A stretch of DNA of 64,000 nt from Laspinema sp. D2d (GTDB lineage: Bacteria > Cyanobacteriota > Cyanobacteriia > Cyanobacteriales > Laspinemataceae), in NCBI RefSeq assembly GCF_025370755.1, contig NZ_JAMXFC010000026.1, positions 34,982-98,981 of the forward strand. The letters are read 5' to 3'. This document shows positions 55,491 through 64,000 of the stretch, piece after piece. The notes under the pieces were generated by a model that was given only the letters and a program-made list of their open reading frames with translations, did no database searches and was not told the origin of the DNA. Made by a program: the position numbers and the translations under genes. Every line of letters starts with the position of its first letter. The first letter of the stretch is position 1.

Positions 55491-55549
55491 CCTACCTTCC
55501 CCATCTCCCCTACCTTCCCCATCTCCCCTACCTTCCCCATCTCCCCACC
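55491..55549. repeat. Tandem 18-bp repeat CCTACCTTCCCCATCTCC
   Basis: Three-plus copies of CCTACCTTCCCCATCTCC run from about 55491 to 55549, between the E2 and ylqD genes. On the other strand the unit reads GGAGATGGGGAAGGTAGG, so it is the same GGAGATGGGG family as 16763-16893 and 63838-64000. Confidence 0.85.
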
Positions 55550-55556
55550 CTAGCGA

Positions 55557-56006
55557 CTACAAATCGCCGCGAATTTCCTCAACGACGCCATCGCGCAAGA
55601 CGACTTCTATCTGCATTTTTTTGATTAAATCATCCCCACGTTCCAAATAGAAAAAACTATCCATTTGTCCGCTGGCGACTTCTTGACCCATTTCCAAAGT
55701 CTGGACTTGTTGCAGATTTTGAAGAATTTGATTTTTCTGATCCAGCATTTCTCTTTGCCGTTGATTGGCCTGCATTTTCACCGACTCAATTTGTTGCTGG
55801 ACTTGCGGTCCGGGGGGTTGAATGCTCTGTTTTTGGATCTCTGAAATCATCTGCTGGGCTTGCATTTCAAGCTGTTGAAGTTGGGCATCAATTTGATTGA
55901 TTTGTCCTTGGAGTTGCTGCTGAACTTCTTCTTTCCAGCGCGGGGTCACGATCGCTTTGATAATGGTATTCCGCTTCAACAGTAATTTCGAGTTAGAGAC
56001 ATCCAT
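55557..56006 (-). CDS. YlqD family protein
   Basis: 149 residues. Starts MDVSNSKLLLKRNTIIKAIV, then a long coiled-coil region (~30-115: QQLQGQINQIDAQLQQLEMQ, EIQKQSIQPPGPQVQQQIES) and a short beta C-terminal end (YLERGDDLIKKMQIEVVLRD). YlqD-type proteins are known from Firmicutes and cyanobacteria but have no known function. Minus strand, between E2 and the acyl-ACP synthetase, with 85 bp separating it from the latter's end; perhaps co-transcribed. Confidence 0.87.
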   Translation of the reverse strand: MDVSNSKLLLKRNTIIKAIVTPRWKEEVQQQLQGQINQIDAQLQQLEMQAQQMISEIQKQSIQPPGPQVQQQIESVKMQANQRQREMLDQKNQILQNLQQVQTLEMGQEVASGQMDSFFYLERGDDLIKKMQIEVVLRDGVVEEIRGDL

Positions 56007-56091
56007 ATTAGGTGACCTAGATCAAGGTTTAAGTAGAAATTTTGCCGAGAATTGGCCCCGTTATGCTACCATGCCACGGGGCTAAGGGGGA

Positions 56092-58098
56092 TCAAATAAA
56101 CATTTTGTCAATGCGATCGCCGTACCGTTCGGTAATCACGGGCCGCTTAATTTTCAGGGTTTGGGTGAGCATTCCATTCTCCATCGTAAAGGGCTCACTC
56201 AAAAGCTGGAAGGGTCCAATGCGGTCATCAGGACGATATCCCGGACGGTTTTTCACCTCCCGATTTAACTCCTGGCGGAACAGGTTCTCAATCTCAGGAC
56301 TAGACAGGTCAATTTCTGCGGTTCCCGATGCTGGGGGAGGATTCCCTTGAGAAATGGTTTCCGGCAGACGCAAGGACAGGTTTTGGGACTCGGCCCACTG
56401 TTTCAGGGCTTCAAAATTCGGCACAATCAAGGCCCCGAGGCACTTTTGGTCCTGACCCACGAGCATCATTTGGTCAATATAAGGACTACGGATACAGGCA
56501 TCTTCAATCGGTTGGGGTTCGATATTTTCCCCGTTGGTCAAAACAATGGTATCTTTGGCGCGACCCGTGAGGACTAAATCATTACCCGGAGTCAACCACC
56601 CCAAATCCCCTGTATCAAACCATCCGTCGGGGTCGATCGCCTTGCGTGTCGCTTCGGGATTTTGGTAGTAACCCTGCATAATTTGAGGACCCCGCGCCAA
56701 CACTAAACCCCGTTCCCCCATTTGTAGGGGTTTGCCGGTTTCAGGGTGAACGATTCGTAATTCGGTGTACGGAATGGGACGACCCGCAGAACCCCGCAGA
56801 TTATGCCAAAACCGGCGCGCTGTCAAGACTGGCGTAGTTTCGGTCAACCCATACCCTACGAGCACATCAATCCCAATAATTTCAAAGAAATTTTCGATAT
56901 GCATGGCAAGGGACCCGCCGCCACTAATCACATATTTGAGCTGGCCCCCCGTCGCTTGGCGGACTTTCTGATATACGAGGCGATCGCCCAAAGCATGGAG
57001 GGGCCAGAATACCGCCCGTTTGATTGCCGCCAGGAGTTTTTCACTCCCAGAAGCGGGTTTGAGTTGCAACTGCAATCCCTGCAAAATCCGACCCGCTTCT
57101 ATATAACTTTGGGAAAACCCAAAGAAGGTTTTAACCAATTTTTGGCGATTGGCGGGTTGTTCCCGAAATTGCTTTTGTACCCCTTCATAAATCGATTCCC
57201 AGAGGCGGGGGACACCGAACGTATATTTGGGGTGATATTCTTTTAAATCGGCTTTTAGATAGCGAATATTCGTGTAAAACTGACTGCACCCTCGGGAGAG
57301 GAGAAAGTATTGACCCATGCGCCCAAAACTGTGCCAAGTTGGGAGAATGGTAATGATGCGATCGCCCGGTTCCGGTTGTAGAATCGTCGGCAGGTTCTCG
57401 ATTTGATGTAATAGGTTACCATGACTTAGCATCACCCCTTTGGGTTTACCCGTGGTTCCGGAGGTGTAAATTAAAGTTGCCAAAGTCTCCCGGGTGAGGG
57501 TGACGGGTTGCAAGGTAGAAGCGGCCCCTTTTTCCATCACCTGTTGAAAGGATAAAATTTTTACAGGCAGAGTATCATCGGTGGGTAGAGATTCATCGGA
57601 GAGATAGATAATCCACTGGATGGGTAAGTCATCCAGTTGAGGGCGGAGTTTTTTGAGTAAGGCGAGATTTTCTACCACCAAACCCATACTGCCGCTATTT
57701 TGGAGAATAAACAACAACTCCTCGAGATCGGCATCAGAACCGCGCACCACATCCGCTGCACCTGCCCTCATCAATCCTTGGTCCGCAATCATCCACCGGG
57801 GACTATCGTTAGAAAACAGGGCAACTCGGGGGGGGAGATGATCGGCGATCGCCGGTAATCCCAAGGATTGCACCCCAGCGGCAAACTGCTGAATTTGCTC
57901 GCATAATTGACCAAAAGTCAACTCCACCACGGGTTTAGCATGGGGGTCACACAATGCCAGAGTATTGCCAAACTGCGATCGGGCCAGGGGCCACACTTCC
58001 GGCATAGATTGAATCGCCGTATAATCCGGGGGAAGCTGTAAATATCCCCGTTCGCGATCGCTGATAGTGGTATCGGTTGAATAAGCAATCTGACTCAT
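56092..58098 (-). CDS. aas: Acyl-ACP synthetase / long-chain AMP-dependent fatty-acid ligase
   Basis: 668-residue AMP-forming enzyme of the ANL family. The P-loop-type motif is LIYTSGTTGKPKGVMLSHG (near residue 210), the A5 motif GYGLTETTPVL (near 420) and the A7/A8 motif WFDTGDLGWLTPGNDLVLTGR (near 500). Overall it resembles cyanobacterial Aas (Slr1609 type), which activates free fatty acids onto ACP and recycles membrane lipids. Length is in the right range (~660-700). Without a substrate test it cannot be separated from a long-chain acyl-CoA synthetase, but cyanobacteria normally have just Aas. Minus strand. Confidence 0.85.
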   Translation of the reverse strand: MSQIAYSTDTTISDRERGYLQLPPDYTAIQSMPEVWPLARSQFGNTLALCDPHAKPVVELTFGQLCEQIQQFAAGVQSLGLPAIADHLPPRVALFSNDSPRWMIADQGLMRAGAADVVRGSDADLEELLFILQNSGSMGLVVENLALLKKLRPQLDDLPIQWIIYLSDESLPTDDTLPVKILSFQQVMEKGAASTLQPVTLTRETLATLIYTSGTTGKPKGVMLSHGNLLHQIENLPTILQPEPGDRIITILPTWHSFGRMGQYFLLSRGCSQFYTNIRYLKADLKEYHPKYTFGVPRLWESIYEGVQKQFREQPANRQKLVKTFFGFSQSYIEAGRILQGLQLQLKPASGSEKLLAAIKRAVFWPLHALGDRLVYQKVRQATGGQLKYVISGGGSLAMHIENFFEIIGIDVLVGYGLTETTPVLTARRFWHNLRGSAGRPIPYTELRIVHPETGKPLQMGERGLVLARGPQIMQGYYQNPEATRKAIDPDGWFDTGDLGWLTPGNDLVLTGRAKDTIVLTNGENIEPQPIEDACIRSPYIDQMMLVGQDQKCLGALIVPNFEALKQWAESQNLSLRLPETISQGNPPPASGTAEIDLSSPEIENLFRQELNREVKNRPGYRPDDRIGPFQLLSEPFTMENGMLTQTLKIKRPVITERYGDRIDKMFI

Positions 58099-58402
58099 CG
58101 CTATTAACCTCTAAAAATAAAGATGTCTCTAAGAGTTTAGTATTTCCGAGTCCGTTTGATCCGGTATGGGTTCATAGGGACAGTTTGCCAACTGGAACAC
58201 CCCAGCAATCGGAACAGATGTGGGAACAGTATGGCGCTTTTACAGAGAAAGACTAAAAATCCCCTACACCAGAAATCGGGTTTTTGCCCAAATGTAACAC
58301 TAATTATCAAAAACTCCGTAAAAACCCCGATGAGCGCTTCAAATGGAGAAACAGTCATACAATTGATTCTCCTGCCTTAATTGTTGGTGCTGAATTAGTC
58401 CT
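58099..58402. other. 304-bp gap
   Basis: Contains a stretch with AAATCGGGTTTTTGCCC but no hairpin or gene that I can support. A 73-codon open frame on the minus strand lacks a ribosome site and a recognisable protein. Confidence 0.4.
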
Positions 58403-59968
58403 TTAGAAGTCATTCAAAAAATCAAATATTTCTGACTCGTCTTCAGAGTCCCCCTCATCCGCTAATGCATCCCAATCGACATCCCCCAACGGATCTTCTG
58501 AGTCATCCTCTCCTAACCCATCGAAGTTTAACTCTCCGAGGGCATCGTCAAAAATTGAGTATCCAAATCCCTCTAAATTCAGGTCGGCGAGGTCATCGTT
58601 GGAGGCCGATTCTTCTCCTAACCCTTCTAAATCAAAGTTTCCCAGGTCATCTGCTACAGTTTTTCCAAATAAATTTGACATATTGATCGCATTTTCGTCA
58701 GTCTCTTCATAAAATTCGGCAAGGTTGCTATCCCTTAAATTTTCAGAGGTATTTGAATCAAGACTGACTAAATCCATGCATCCTAAGTCATCACCGGACG
58801 ATTCTGAATCAAGACAGCCTAAATCTATTTTCCCTAATTCATCATTTAACATTTTTAAAAAGGAATTTTTATCCACTTCTACCTCCCCATATCCTAAGTC
58901 ATAACCAGGCGATTCTGAATCAAGACAGTCTAAATCCATTTTTACAAACTCATCATTTAACACTTTTAAAAAGGAGGTTTTGTCCCCTCTCCCCTCGCCT
59001 AATAGGATGAGTTTGGAGACCCATTGGGGTTGTTCGATGTAGAGTTGTTCACGCAGATAGGCTAAGGTGGCATCGCTGCCTTGGGTTAAGATTTCCGGAG
59101 GTATAGAGGAGAGGGGATTGCCGCCGAGGTTTAGTTCTGTTAGATTGAAAAGTTGCCCGATTTCCGGCGGCAGCGCACTGAGTTGATTGTCCCAGAGGTT
59201 TAGCTTTGTTAGGTGGGAAAGTTGTCCGATTTCCGGCGGCAGTGTACTTAGTTGATTGTCCCAGAGATTTAGCTCTGTCAGATTAAAAAGTTGCCCAATT
59301 TCCGGCGGCAGCGCACTGAGTTGATTGTCCCAGAGATTTAGCTTTATCAAATTGGAAATTTGCCCGATTTCTGGCGGCAAACAGCTTACTTGATTCCAGC
59401 TAAGATCTAGGTGTGTTAGATTAAAAAGTTTCCCAATTTCCGACGGTAATGCACTTATTCGATTCCAGCTAAGATTGAGCTGTATTAGATTAAAAAGTTT
59501 CCCAATTTCCGGCGGCAGCGCACTTAGTTGATTATCGCATAGATTTAGCTCTATCAGATTGGGAAGTTGCCCGATTTCCGGTGGTAATACACTTATTTGA
59601 TTCCAACTAAGATTTAGCTGGGTTAGATGGGAAATTTGCCCAATTTCCGGCGGCAGCGCACTTAATTTATTATTGGAGAAATTTAACTGGGTTAGATTGG
59701 AAAGCTGCCCGATTTCCGGCGGCAGCGCACTTAATTTATTGTCGGAGAGATTTAGCTGGGTTAGATTGGAAAGCTGCCCGATTTCCGGCGGCAGCGCATT
59801 TAATTTATTGTCGGAGAGATTTAGCTGGGTTAGCTTGGAAAGCTGCCCGATTTCCGGCGGCAGCTTTGTCAGCCCCAGTTTTGAAAGCTCTAGGGACGTT
59901 ACCTTATCCTTGGCAGCTTGTTTGATAATTTTGCTACATTTTAGATTTTTGAAATAGTTAAAAATCAT
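58403..59968 (-). CDS. Leucine-rich repeat protein with degenerate Roc-like P-loop
   Basis: 521 residues from ATG (MIFNYFKNLKCSKIIKQAAK). Residues ~25-290 are about eleven 23-residue LRRs of very regular type (LPPEIGQLSNLTQLNLSDNK). After SSIPPEILTQGSDATLAYLR comes WVSKLILLGEGRGDKTSFLK, closely like the start of the Roc GTPase of LRR-Roc-COR (ROCO) proteins, whose P-loop reads GxGxxGKT; here it reads GEGRGDKTS, with an Asp where Gly should be. The rest of Roc and COR is missing. Instead there is a partly duplicated segment (DKTSFLKVLNDEFVKMDLDC, then DKNSFLKMLNDELGKIDLGC) and a very acidic Asp/Glu/Leu tail of ~140 residues (LGELNFDGLGEDDSEDPLGD). Likely a decayed or re-purposed ROCO protein. 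Confidence 0.85.
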   Translation of the reverse strand: MIFNYFKNLKCSKIIKQAAKDKVTSLELSKLGLTKLPPEIGQLSKLTQLNLSDNKLNALPPEIGQLSNLTQLNLSDNKLSALPPEIGQLSNLTQLNFSNNKLSALPPEIGQISHLTQLNLSWNQISVLPPEIGQLPNLIELNLCDNQLSALPPEIGKLFNLIQLNLSWNRISALPSEIGKLFNLTHLDLSWNQVSCLPPEIGQISNLIKLNLWDNQLSALPPEIGQLFNLTELNLWDNQLSTLPPEIGQLSHLTKLNLWDNQLSALPPEIGQLFNLTELNLGGNPLSSIPPEILTQGSDATLAYLREQLYIEQPQWVSKLILLGEGRGDKTSFLKVLNDEFVKMDLDCLDSESPGYDLGYGEVEVDKNSFLKMLNDELGKIDLGCLDSESSGDDLGCMDLVSLDSNTSENLRDSNLAEFYEETDENAINMSNLFGKTVADDLGNFDLEGLGEESASNDDLADLNLEGFGYSIFDDALGELNFDGLGEDDSEDPLGDVDWDALADEGDSEDESEIFDFLNDF

Positions 59969-60492
59969 CACTCAATCTTAGCTTACTTGTCGGGCTTTTT
60001 TTGACTCAGGCGGATGGGGTAGGGTTGGTAGGGGTTGGTTTGCCGGGGGAGGGGTGATATTTGGGAGGTGCATTTTTCAGTCTACTCCCCAATTTATAGG
60101 GCAATGCTGCGCCTTTAGGGGGGTGGGTTCGCCGATCGCGGATATTCGCTGCTGTCTGGTTTTTATTGTAGGGTAACCTATTTTGGGCCGTTGTGTTGGT
60201 ACAGCGGTCAGATTTAGGAGAAGACTGAGGATATCAGGTTTCTGATGGGAGTGAGTACCTAAGTGAGATAATTCTAGGAAGCAAGATGCTTAGAGTCCAA
60301 GAGATTAGGAGTGCAAGCATCTTACTCGCTAGGAGCATTTCATCTCGATTGTGGGATGGGATTTAAGGATGAGATTTGTTTTGGGCGATCCGCGAATCGC
60401 CCCTACAGTATGGGGTTTGGTTTCCAAATCGGCGTTTATGCGGTTAAGGAATGGGTGAGGAAACCGATCGCCCTTCGATTCCCCCTATCACA
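59969..60492. other. 524-bp gap with a palindromic repeat
   Basis: No gene or RNA. GGGCGAT (60383-60389) and ATCGCCC (60396-60402) form a small hairpin within the sequence GGGCGATCCGCGAATCGCCC followed by CTACA, which I recall as a frequent intergenic repeat in filamentous cyanobacteria. Left part holds Gly-rich low-complexity DNA (GGGTAGGGTTGGTAGGGG). Confidence 0.5.
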
Positions 60493-62448
60493 TCAATACG
60501 CCCACTTGTCAATCCATTTGACTGTGCCTTCATCGGCTAATAACCAGCGACGACAGACGATGTTTTCTCGGGTGGCGAGTGCGGCATTGTTGCCATGTTC
60601 ATCTTTATACACGATCGCATATTTATAGGCGATCGCCTTTCCGGCACTCTCCTCAAATGGGATTTCGGCAAACCAGGTATTCGAGTTGATATACTCCAAG
60701 GGATAGGCTTGGTTAATATCCCAATTCCCTAATTCTGGACAATCTCCGGTGACTACCACATATTGACCCACGTTGGTGGAAAGTCCATTCAAATGAGCTC
60801 GCACTAAGACGGTCCCTTTAATCCGTTCCCCAACATGACTGATGACGACTGCCTCTTTAGCACCCAGTTCTAATTGATGTAACATTCCCCCCTGCACTTC
60901 CAGTTTGCGCCGAGTCAAAATACAGGTATGTTCCCCATCGGGTAAATCTGTGTGTACATCAATGGTGGTTGCTTCTCCGCGATTCATCGCCACGAAGCAG
61001 ACGGAATCCCGATATCGGCGCACATAGGCATACACATCAGCGGTGAGGTATTTACTCCATTGACTGCCCAGGGAAACCGCAGGATTCAGACGACGCACCC
61101 CGGAGAGTAAGCGAATATCCCGATAAATCGGGGTATCTGTATCCCAGTTTTCCATCATGGGACGGTTGTAGGGGTCGTTGTTGCCGTAGGGATTACTATC
61201 TCCGTTGGTGTCGTTATGCAGATACTGCTCGGTCCCGTAATAGATACAGGGAATTCCCCGGCAAGTCATAATTAAATTAATCCCCAAACGTAAGGCATCG
61301 GGGTCCGGGTTCAAGGTTTGGAACCGATGCATATCATGATTATCAATAAAGGTAATCAGTTCCGTGGCGGCATTATAGCGAGAATCCTGGTCAAAAATAG
61401 ACTGGATCATTTGAAATCCGGGGGCGGCATTGACTGCCAAAGCTTCCCGAATTGCGGTAGCTAAACCAAAGTCCAAAATGGTCATTCCGGATTCATTGGC
61501 AAAGCTGACCGATCGCTCCTCATTGGGGTGGTTATAAATCCATTCTCCAAAGATAAAAACATCGGGTTTATGAGATTGAATATCGGCGTTGAACTCCTGC
61601 CAAAACCAGATGGGCATATGTTTGACCGTATCCACACGCAAGGCATCGACGCCGCGATCGAGCCATTGTTTAATGGCCGCTTTGATATAGTTGCGGTATT
61701 GGATATTATTTTCGTTAAAGGTAGCCAACCCTGCTAATTCGCAGTTCTGCACCTGCCATTCATCTTCCCAATTGGTCACCTCCCCATAGTGGTGATACCA
61801 GTTTTCTTTATCATCATTAAAATCAGCAATTTTCACCCCATCATCATAAAGTTCACCCTTAACCCCGCTAAAATCGGGGTTACTATGGTTACAGACAATA
61901 TCGAGAATGAGTTTCATATCTCGTTTGTGTAACTCATCAATCAGTTTGTCAAAAACTGTATCGCGACTATCTTGGGTGGCGTTGAGGGAGGGGTTATCAT
62001 CTGGGGCAATAAAGCGAGGATTGAGGCGTTTAAAATCTCGGGTCCAGTAGCCATGAATGGCCGCTTGTTCGACAAATAAGGCTTCAACTTGTTCAAACAA
62101 GGGAGTTAACCAAATGGCGGTGATGCCGAGGGATTTGAGATAGTCTAATTTGTCAATGATGCCTTGTAAATCTCCCCCCCAGTATTTGCCCCAATCTTCT
62201 CCCGAGGGGTCGTAGAGTTCGGGATTGGGTCCTTCGCTATTGGTGGGGTCGCCATCAAAAAATCGGTCTACAACGATAAAATAAATGGTCTCTTGGCGAA
62301 ATTCAATGGCCCGGGTGAAAAGAAACTCAAATTCGTTTCCTTCTTCTTCTTTGTGGCTGGTCCTTTCAGCCCCGGTAGAGGCGTCAACATTCGAGGGCGA
62401 GGAGCCAAATGTGAGAGATTCTTCTTTTGAACTGGAAGTCGGTTGCAT
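60493..62448 (-). CDS. Alpha-amylase family enzyme (GH13) with CBM20 starch-binding domain
   Basis: 651 residues. The GH13 barrel has region I DIVCNHSNPDF, the catalytic Asp in LRVDTVKHMPIW, the catalytic Glu in IFGEWIYNHP and the third acidic residue in FIDNHDMHRF. The C-terminal ~100 residues (~545-645) are a CBM20 starch-binding module (VVVTGDCPELGNWDINQAYP, TWFAEIPFEESAGKAIAYKY). CBM20 is otherwise usual in secreted amylases and CGTases. No signal peptide is seen: the N-terminus is MQPTSSSKEESLTFGSSPSN and a Ser/Glu-rich linker, so a cytoplasmic glycogen-binding enzyme is likely. CGTase cannot be excluded. Minus strand, 166 bp downstream of nusA. Confidence 0.92.
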   Translation of the reverse strand: MQPTSSSKEESLTFGSSPSNVDASTGAERTSHKEEEGNEFEFLFTRAIEFRQETIYFIVVDRFFDGDPTNSEGPNPELYDPSGEDWGKYWGGDLQGIIDKLDYLKSLGITAIWLTPLFEQVEALFVEQAAIHGYWTRDFKRLNPRFIAPDDNPSLNATQDSRDTVFDKLIDELHKRDMKLILDIVCNHSNPDFSGVKGELYDDGVKIADFNDDKENWYHHYGEVTNWEDEWQVQNCELAGLATFNENNIQYRNYIKAAIKQWLDRGVDALRVDTVKHMPIWFWQEFNADIQSHKPDVFIFGEWIYNHPNEERSVSFANESGMTILDFGLATAIREALAVNAAPGFQMIQSIFDQDSRYNAATELITFIDNHDMHRFQTLNPDPDALRLGINLIMTCRGIPCIYYGTEQYLHNDTNGDSNPYGNNDPYNRPMMENWDTDTPIYRDIRLLSGVRRLNPAVSLGSQWSKYLTADVYAYVRRYRDSVCFVAMNRGEATTIDVHTDLPDGEHTCILTRRKLEVQGGMLHQLELGAKEAVVISHVGERIKGTVLVRAHLNGLSTNVGQYVVVTGDCPELGNWDINQAYPLEYINSNTWFAEIPFEESAGKAIAYKYAIVYKDEHGNNAALATRENIVCRRWLLADEGTVKWIDKWAY

Positions 62449-62614
62449 AGCTTTTGTGAGATCTAGGTTAGAAAAGGTAGAAAATTAAGTGTATAAGTAC
62501 CTGAATACCACTTGAATCATACCCCCCGAAATGAGGTCAGTCATCTATCTGAAGGAACAAAAACTGACGCTACAAGGGGGCCTCGGGGGGCGATGGCCTA
62601 GAGTGGATGAAACC

Positions 62615-63745
62615 CTAGGTCTCTGGGAGGGTTTTGAGGATGATTTTCCACTCTGTGAGACGGGAAGCGAGTTGGAGATTTTGGTCCTCGGGCCCCAGGG
62701 CGACTGTCAACTGATCCGGAGAAACGATCACCTCAGCCGATTGATTTTCCAAATCGAGGGCGATCGCCCCTTCAATTTGCGCCGGAGATAAAGCGTTGGC
62801 AATATAAGTGGCGGGGTCCTCGGACCAGGGAATCACTTCGATTTTTTCCCCAGGGATTTCCTGGGCGATCGCATTGAGATGTTCCCCCAGTTTACCGATA
62901 CAAGCAGCCACCGGATCAACGTCCGGATCCAAAGCATGGACCGCAATTTTAGTGCGAGGGACGATATCGGGTTTCGTAGGGATGGAATCCCGGGCTACGC
63001 CTTTAATTTCAACCCGCGCTTGTCGAATTTCTGGAACGCGATCGCTTAACAAACCGGAAACCAGATAACTCGTAGCGCGGGACACCCGTAACATGGGTTT
63101 AGAACTGGGGCGATCGAAGACTTTTTTTAGATAAACCTTCAATTCTGTACCCTCTTGATAGTCATCATTGGGTAACTTTTCATATTTGGGAAGTTCGGCT
63201 TCCACCAGGGGGTGACCCGCACCTCCGCTGACCCCCAAGATGACCCCCCGGGCATCACTTTTGAGGACCTTACCCACCAGAACGGTCCCCTTGCGATCGG
63301 CAAACGTCTCTTGAATGTATTTGCACTGCTGTTCTTGCAATTTTTGAGTGAGGACCGTTTTGGTTTGTAACGCCGCCAGACGTCCAAAATCTCCTTGATT
63401 GGGAGTCACATCCACAATCACGCGATCGCCGACTTTGACTTTTGCCCCCTTTTTAATCGCCAAATCCAGGGGAATTTCGCGATCGCTATCCTCCACTGTC
63501 TCCACAACCGTTTTCGTCGCAATCACCCGAAACCCTTCTGCCTTCAGGTCAAGTTTGACCGCAAAATTTTCAAAGTAGTCTTCAGGAAAATCCTCATCGT
63601 TGCGAATTTGGCTGCGACGATAGCGCTCATATCCTTTCAGCAATGCAGCTTTCAGCGCTGCCTGGACCGCAAGCGGCGGTAAAGAGCGCTGTTGACTCAT
63701 CGTATCAAGCAGCGATCGGAGTCCGGGAAGACTGACCATCGACAT
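62615..63745 (-). CDS. nusA: Transcription elongation/termination factor NusA
   Basis: 376 residues. The start is decided by a strong TAGGAGGTG ribosome site eight bases before ATG 63745 (MSMVSLPGLRSLLDTMSQQR). Domain order: N-terminal polymerase-binding domain (~1-130), S1 domain (~135-200; FADRKGTVLVGKVLKSDARG), KH1 (~205-280; PSSKPMLRVSRATSYLVSGL) and KH2 (~285-350; KLGEHLNAIAQEIPGEKIEV). Length is that of a cyanobacterial NusA without the acidic repeats of E. coli. Upstream is the 9-bp repeat array; in many bacteria rimP would be there and ylxR-infB downstream, but the amylase gene is next. Confidence 0.95.
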   Translation of the reverse strand: MSMVSLPGLRSLLDTMSQQRSLPPLAVQAALKAALLKGYERYRRSQIRNDEDFPEDYFENFAVKLDLKAEGFRVIATKTVVETVEDSDREIPLDLAIKKGAKVKVGDRVIVDVTPNQGDFGRLAALQTKTVLTQKLQEQQCKYIQETFADRKGTVLVGKVLKSDARGVILGVSGGAGHPLVEAELPKYEKLPNDDYQEGTELKVYLKKVFDRPSSKPMLRVSRATSYLVSGLLSDRVPEIRQARVEIKGVARDSIPTKPDIVPRTKIAVHALDPDVDPVAACIGKLGEHLNAIAQEIPGEKIEVIPWSEDPATYIANALSPAQIEGAIALDLENQSAEVIVSPDQLTVALGPEDQNLQLASRLTEWKIILKTLPET

Positions 63746-63789
63746 TGAGAACACCTCCTACAACGCTGTTCCAAGTAGCTCTGCGCTTA

Positions 63790-64000
<211 letters not shown>

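Noticed and set aside
60311..60628. 105-codon plus-strand frame overlapping the amylase 3' end.
   Set aside because: Half of it is antisense to the amylase and half is repeat sequence; poor start.
62531..62791. 86-codon plus-strand frame antisense to nusA, considered as a ylxR remnant.
   Set aside because: Wrong strand for the operon and no YlxR motifs; mostly the complement of the nusA 3' end.

Overview
The window looks like chromosomal DNA from a filamentous, probably non-heterocystous cyanobacterium of the Oscillatoriales type. The reasons are the dense GCGATCGC (HIP1) octamers, the photosystem II gene psbX, the plastid/cyanobacterial genes ycf19 and ycf66, a ferredoxin-type nitrate reductase with an NrtP permease, DUF3386 and YlqD proteins, a TPR-CHAT protein, and many dispersed GC-rich palindromic repeats. 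No species can be named from sequence alone. No transposase, integrase, CRISPR array or rRNA operon was seen; there is one tRNA, Leu(GAG).

Layout. 1-4.1 kb: nitrate uptake and reduction (nrtP, narB). 4.1-4.9 kb: an antitoxin-like gene followed by a PIN toxin pseudogene. 5-10.4 kb: a C39-like protein, a structured leader before a histidine phosphatase, glucokinase, peptide deformylase and an HtrA protease. 10.6-13.6 kb: dnaA and dnaN flanking a clear oriC with four exact DnaA boxes. 14-21 kb: a tandem-repeat membrane protein, tRNA-Leu, accC, ycf19, psbX, ycf66, two TolB-like lipoproteins and a putative surface protein. 21-29.2 kb: an accessory region with a TPR-CHAT protease operon between two near-identical palindromic repeat elements, then a DUF559 endonuclease-like gene set in more repeats. 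29-37.5 kb: GH31 and GH57 glucan enzymes around a pair of paralogous secreted proteins and an LmeA-like protein. 37.5-43 kb: an Nfu scaffold, DUF3386, two paralogous histidine kinases and an RHH protein. 43.4-48.2 kb: lepA and a UDP-xylose pair (ugd, uxs). 48.2-63.8 kb, nearly all minus strand: chromate transporter, a pentapeptide/HhH membrane protein, an oxidoreductase, a ROK polyphosphate-glucokinase-like protein, the pyruvate dehydrogenase E2, ylqD, acyl-ACP synthetase, an LRR protein with a decayed Roc P-loop, a GH13-CBM20 amylase and nusA. The window ends inside a 9-bp GGGGGAGAT tandem array.

How the genes fit together. Replication initiation (dnaA-oriC-dnaN) is intact. Nitrate assimilation starts at the left edge and probably continues upstream. 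Five alpha-glucan/glucose genes (GH31, GH57, GH13-CBM20, Glk, PpgK-like) are scattered rather than in one operon and would together degrade glucan and phosphorylate glucose.

The best candidate for an undescribed system is the three-gene minus-strand operon at 22.6-27.65 kb. It encodes a 1079-residue protein (duplicated N-terminal domain, TPRs, CHAT caspase-like protease with His904/Cys946), a translationally coupled helical 146-residue protein, and a protein with a coiled region and two C-terminal membrane helices. The operon lies between two copies of a ~220-240 bp element that each carry ~40 bp terminal inverted repeats, so it has the look of a movable or recombinable defence/cell-death cassette. 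That function is inference, not shown by the sequence.
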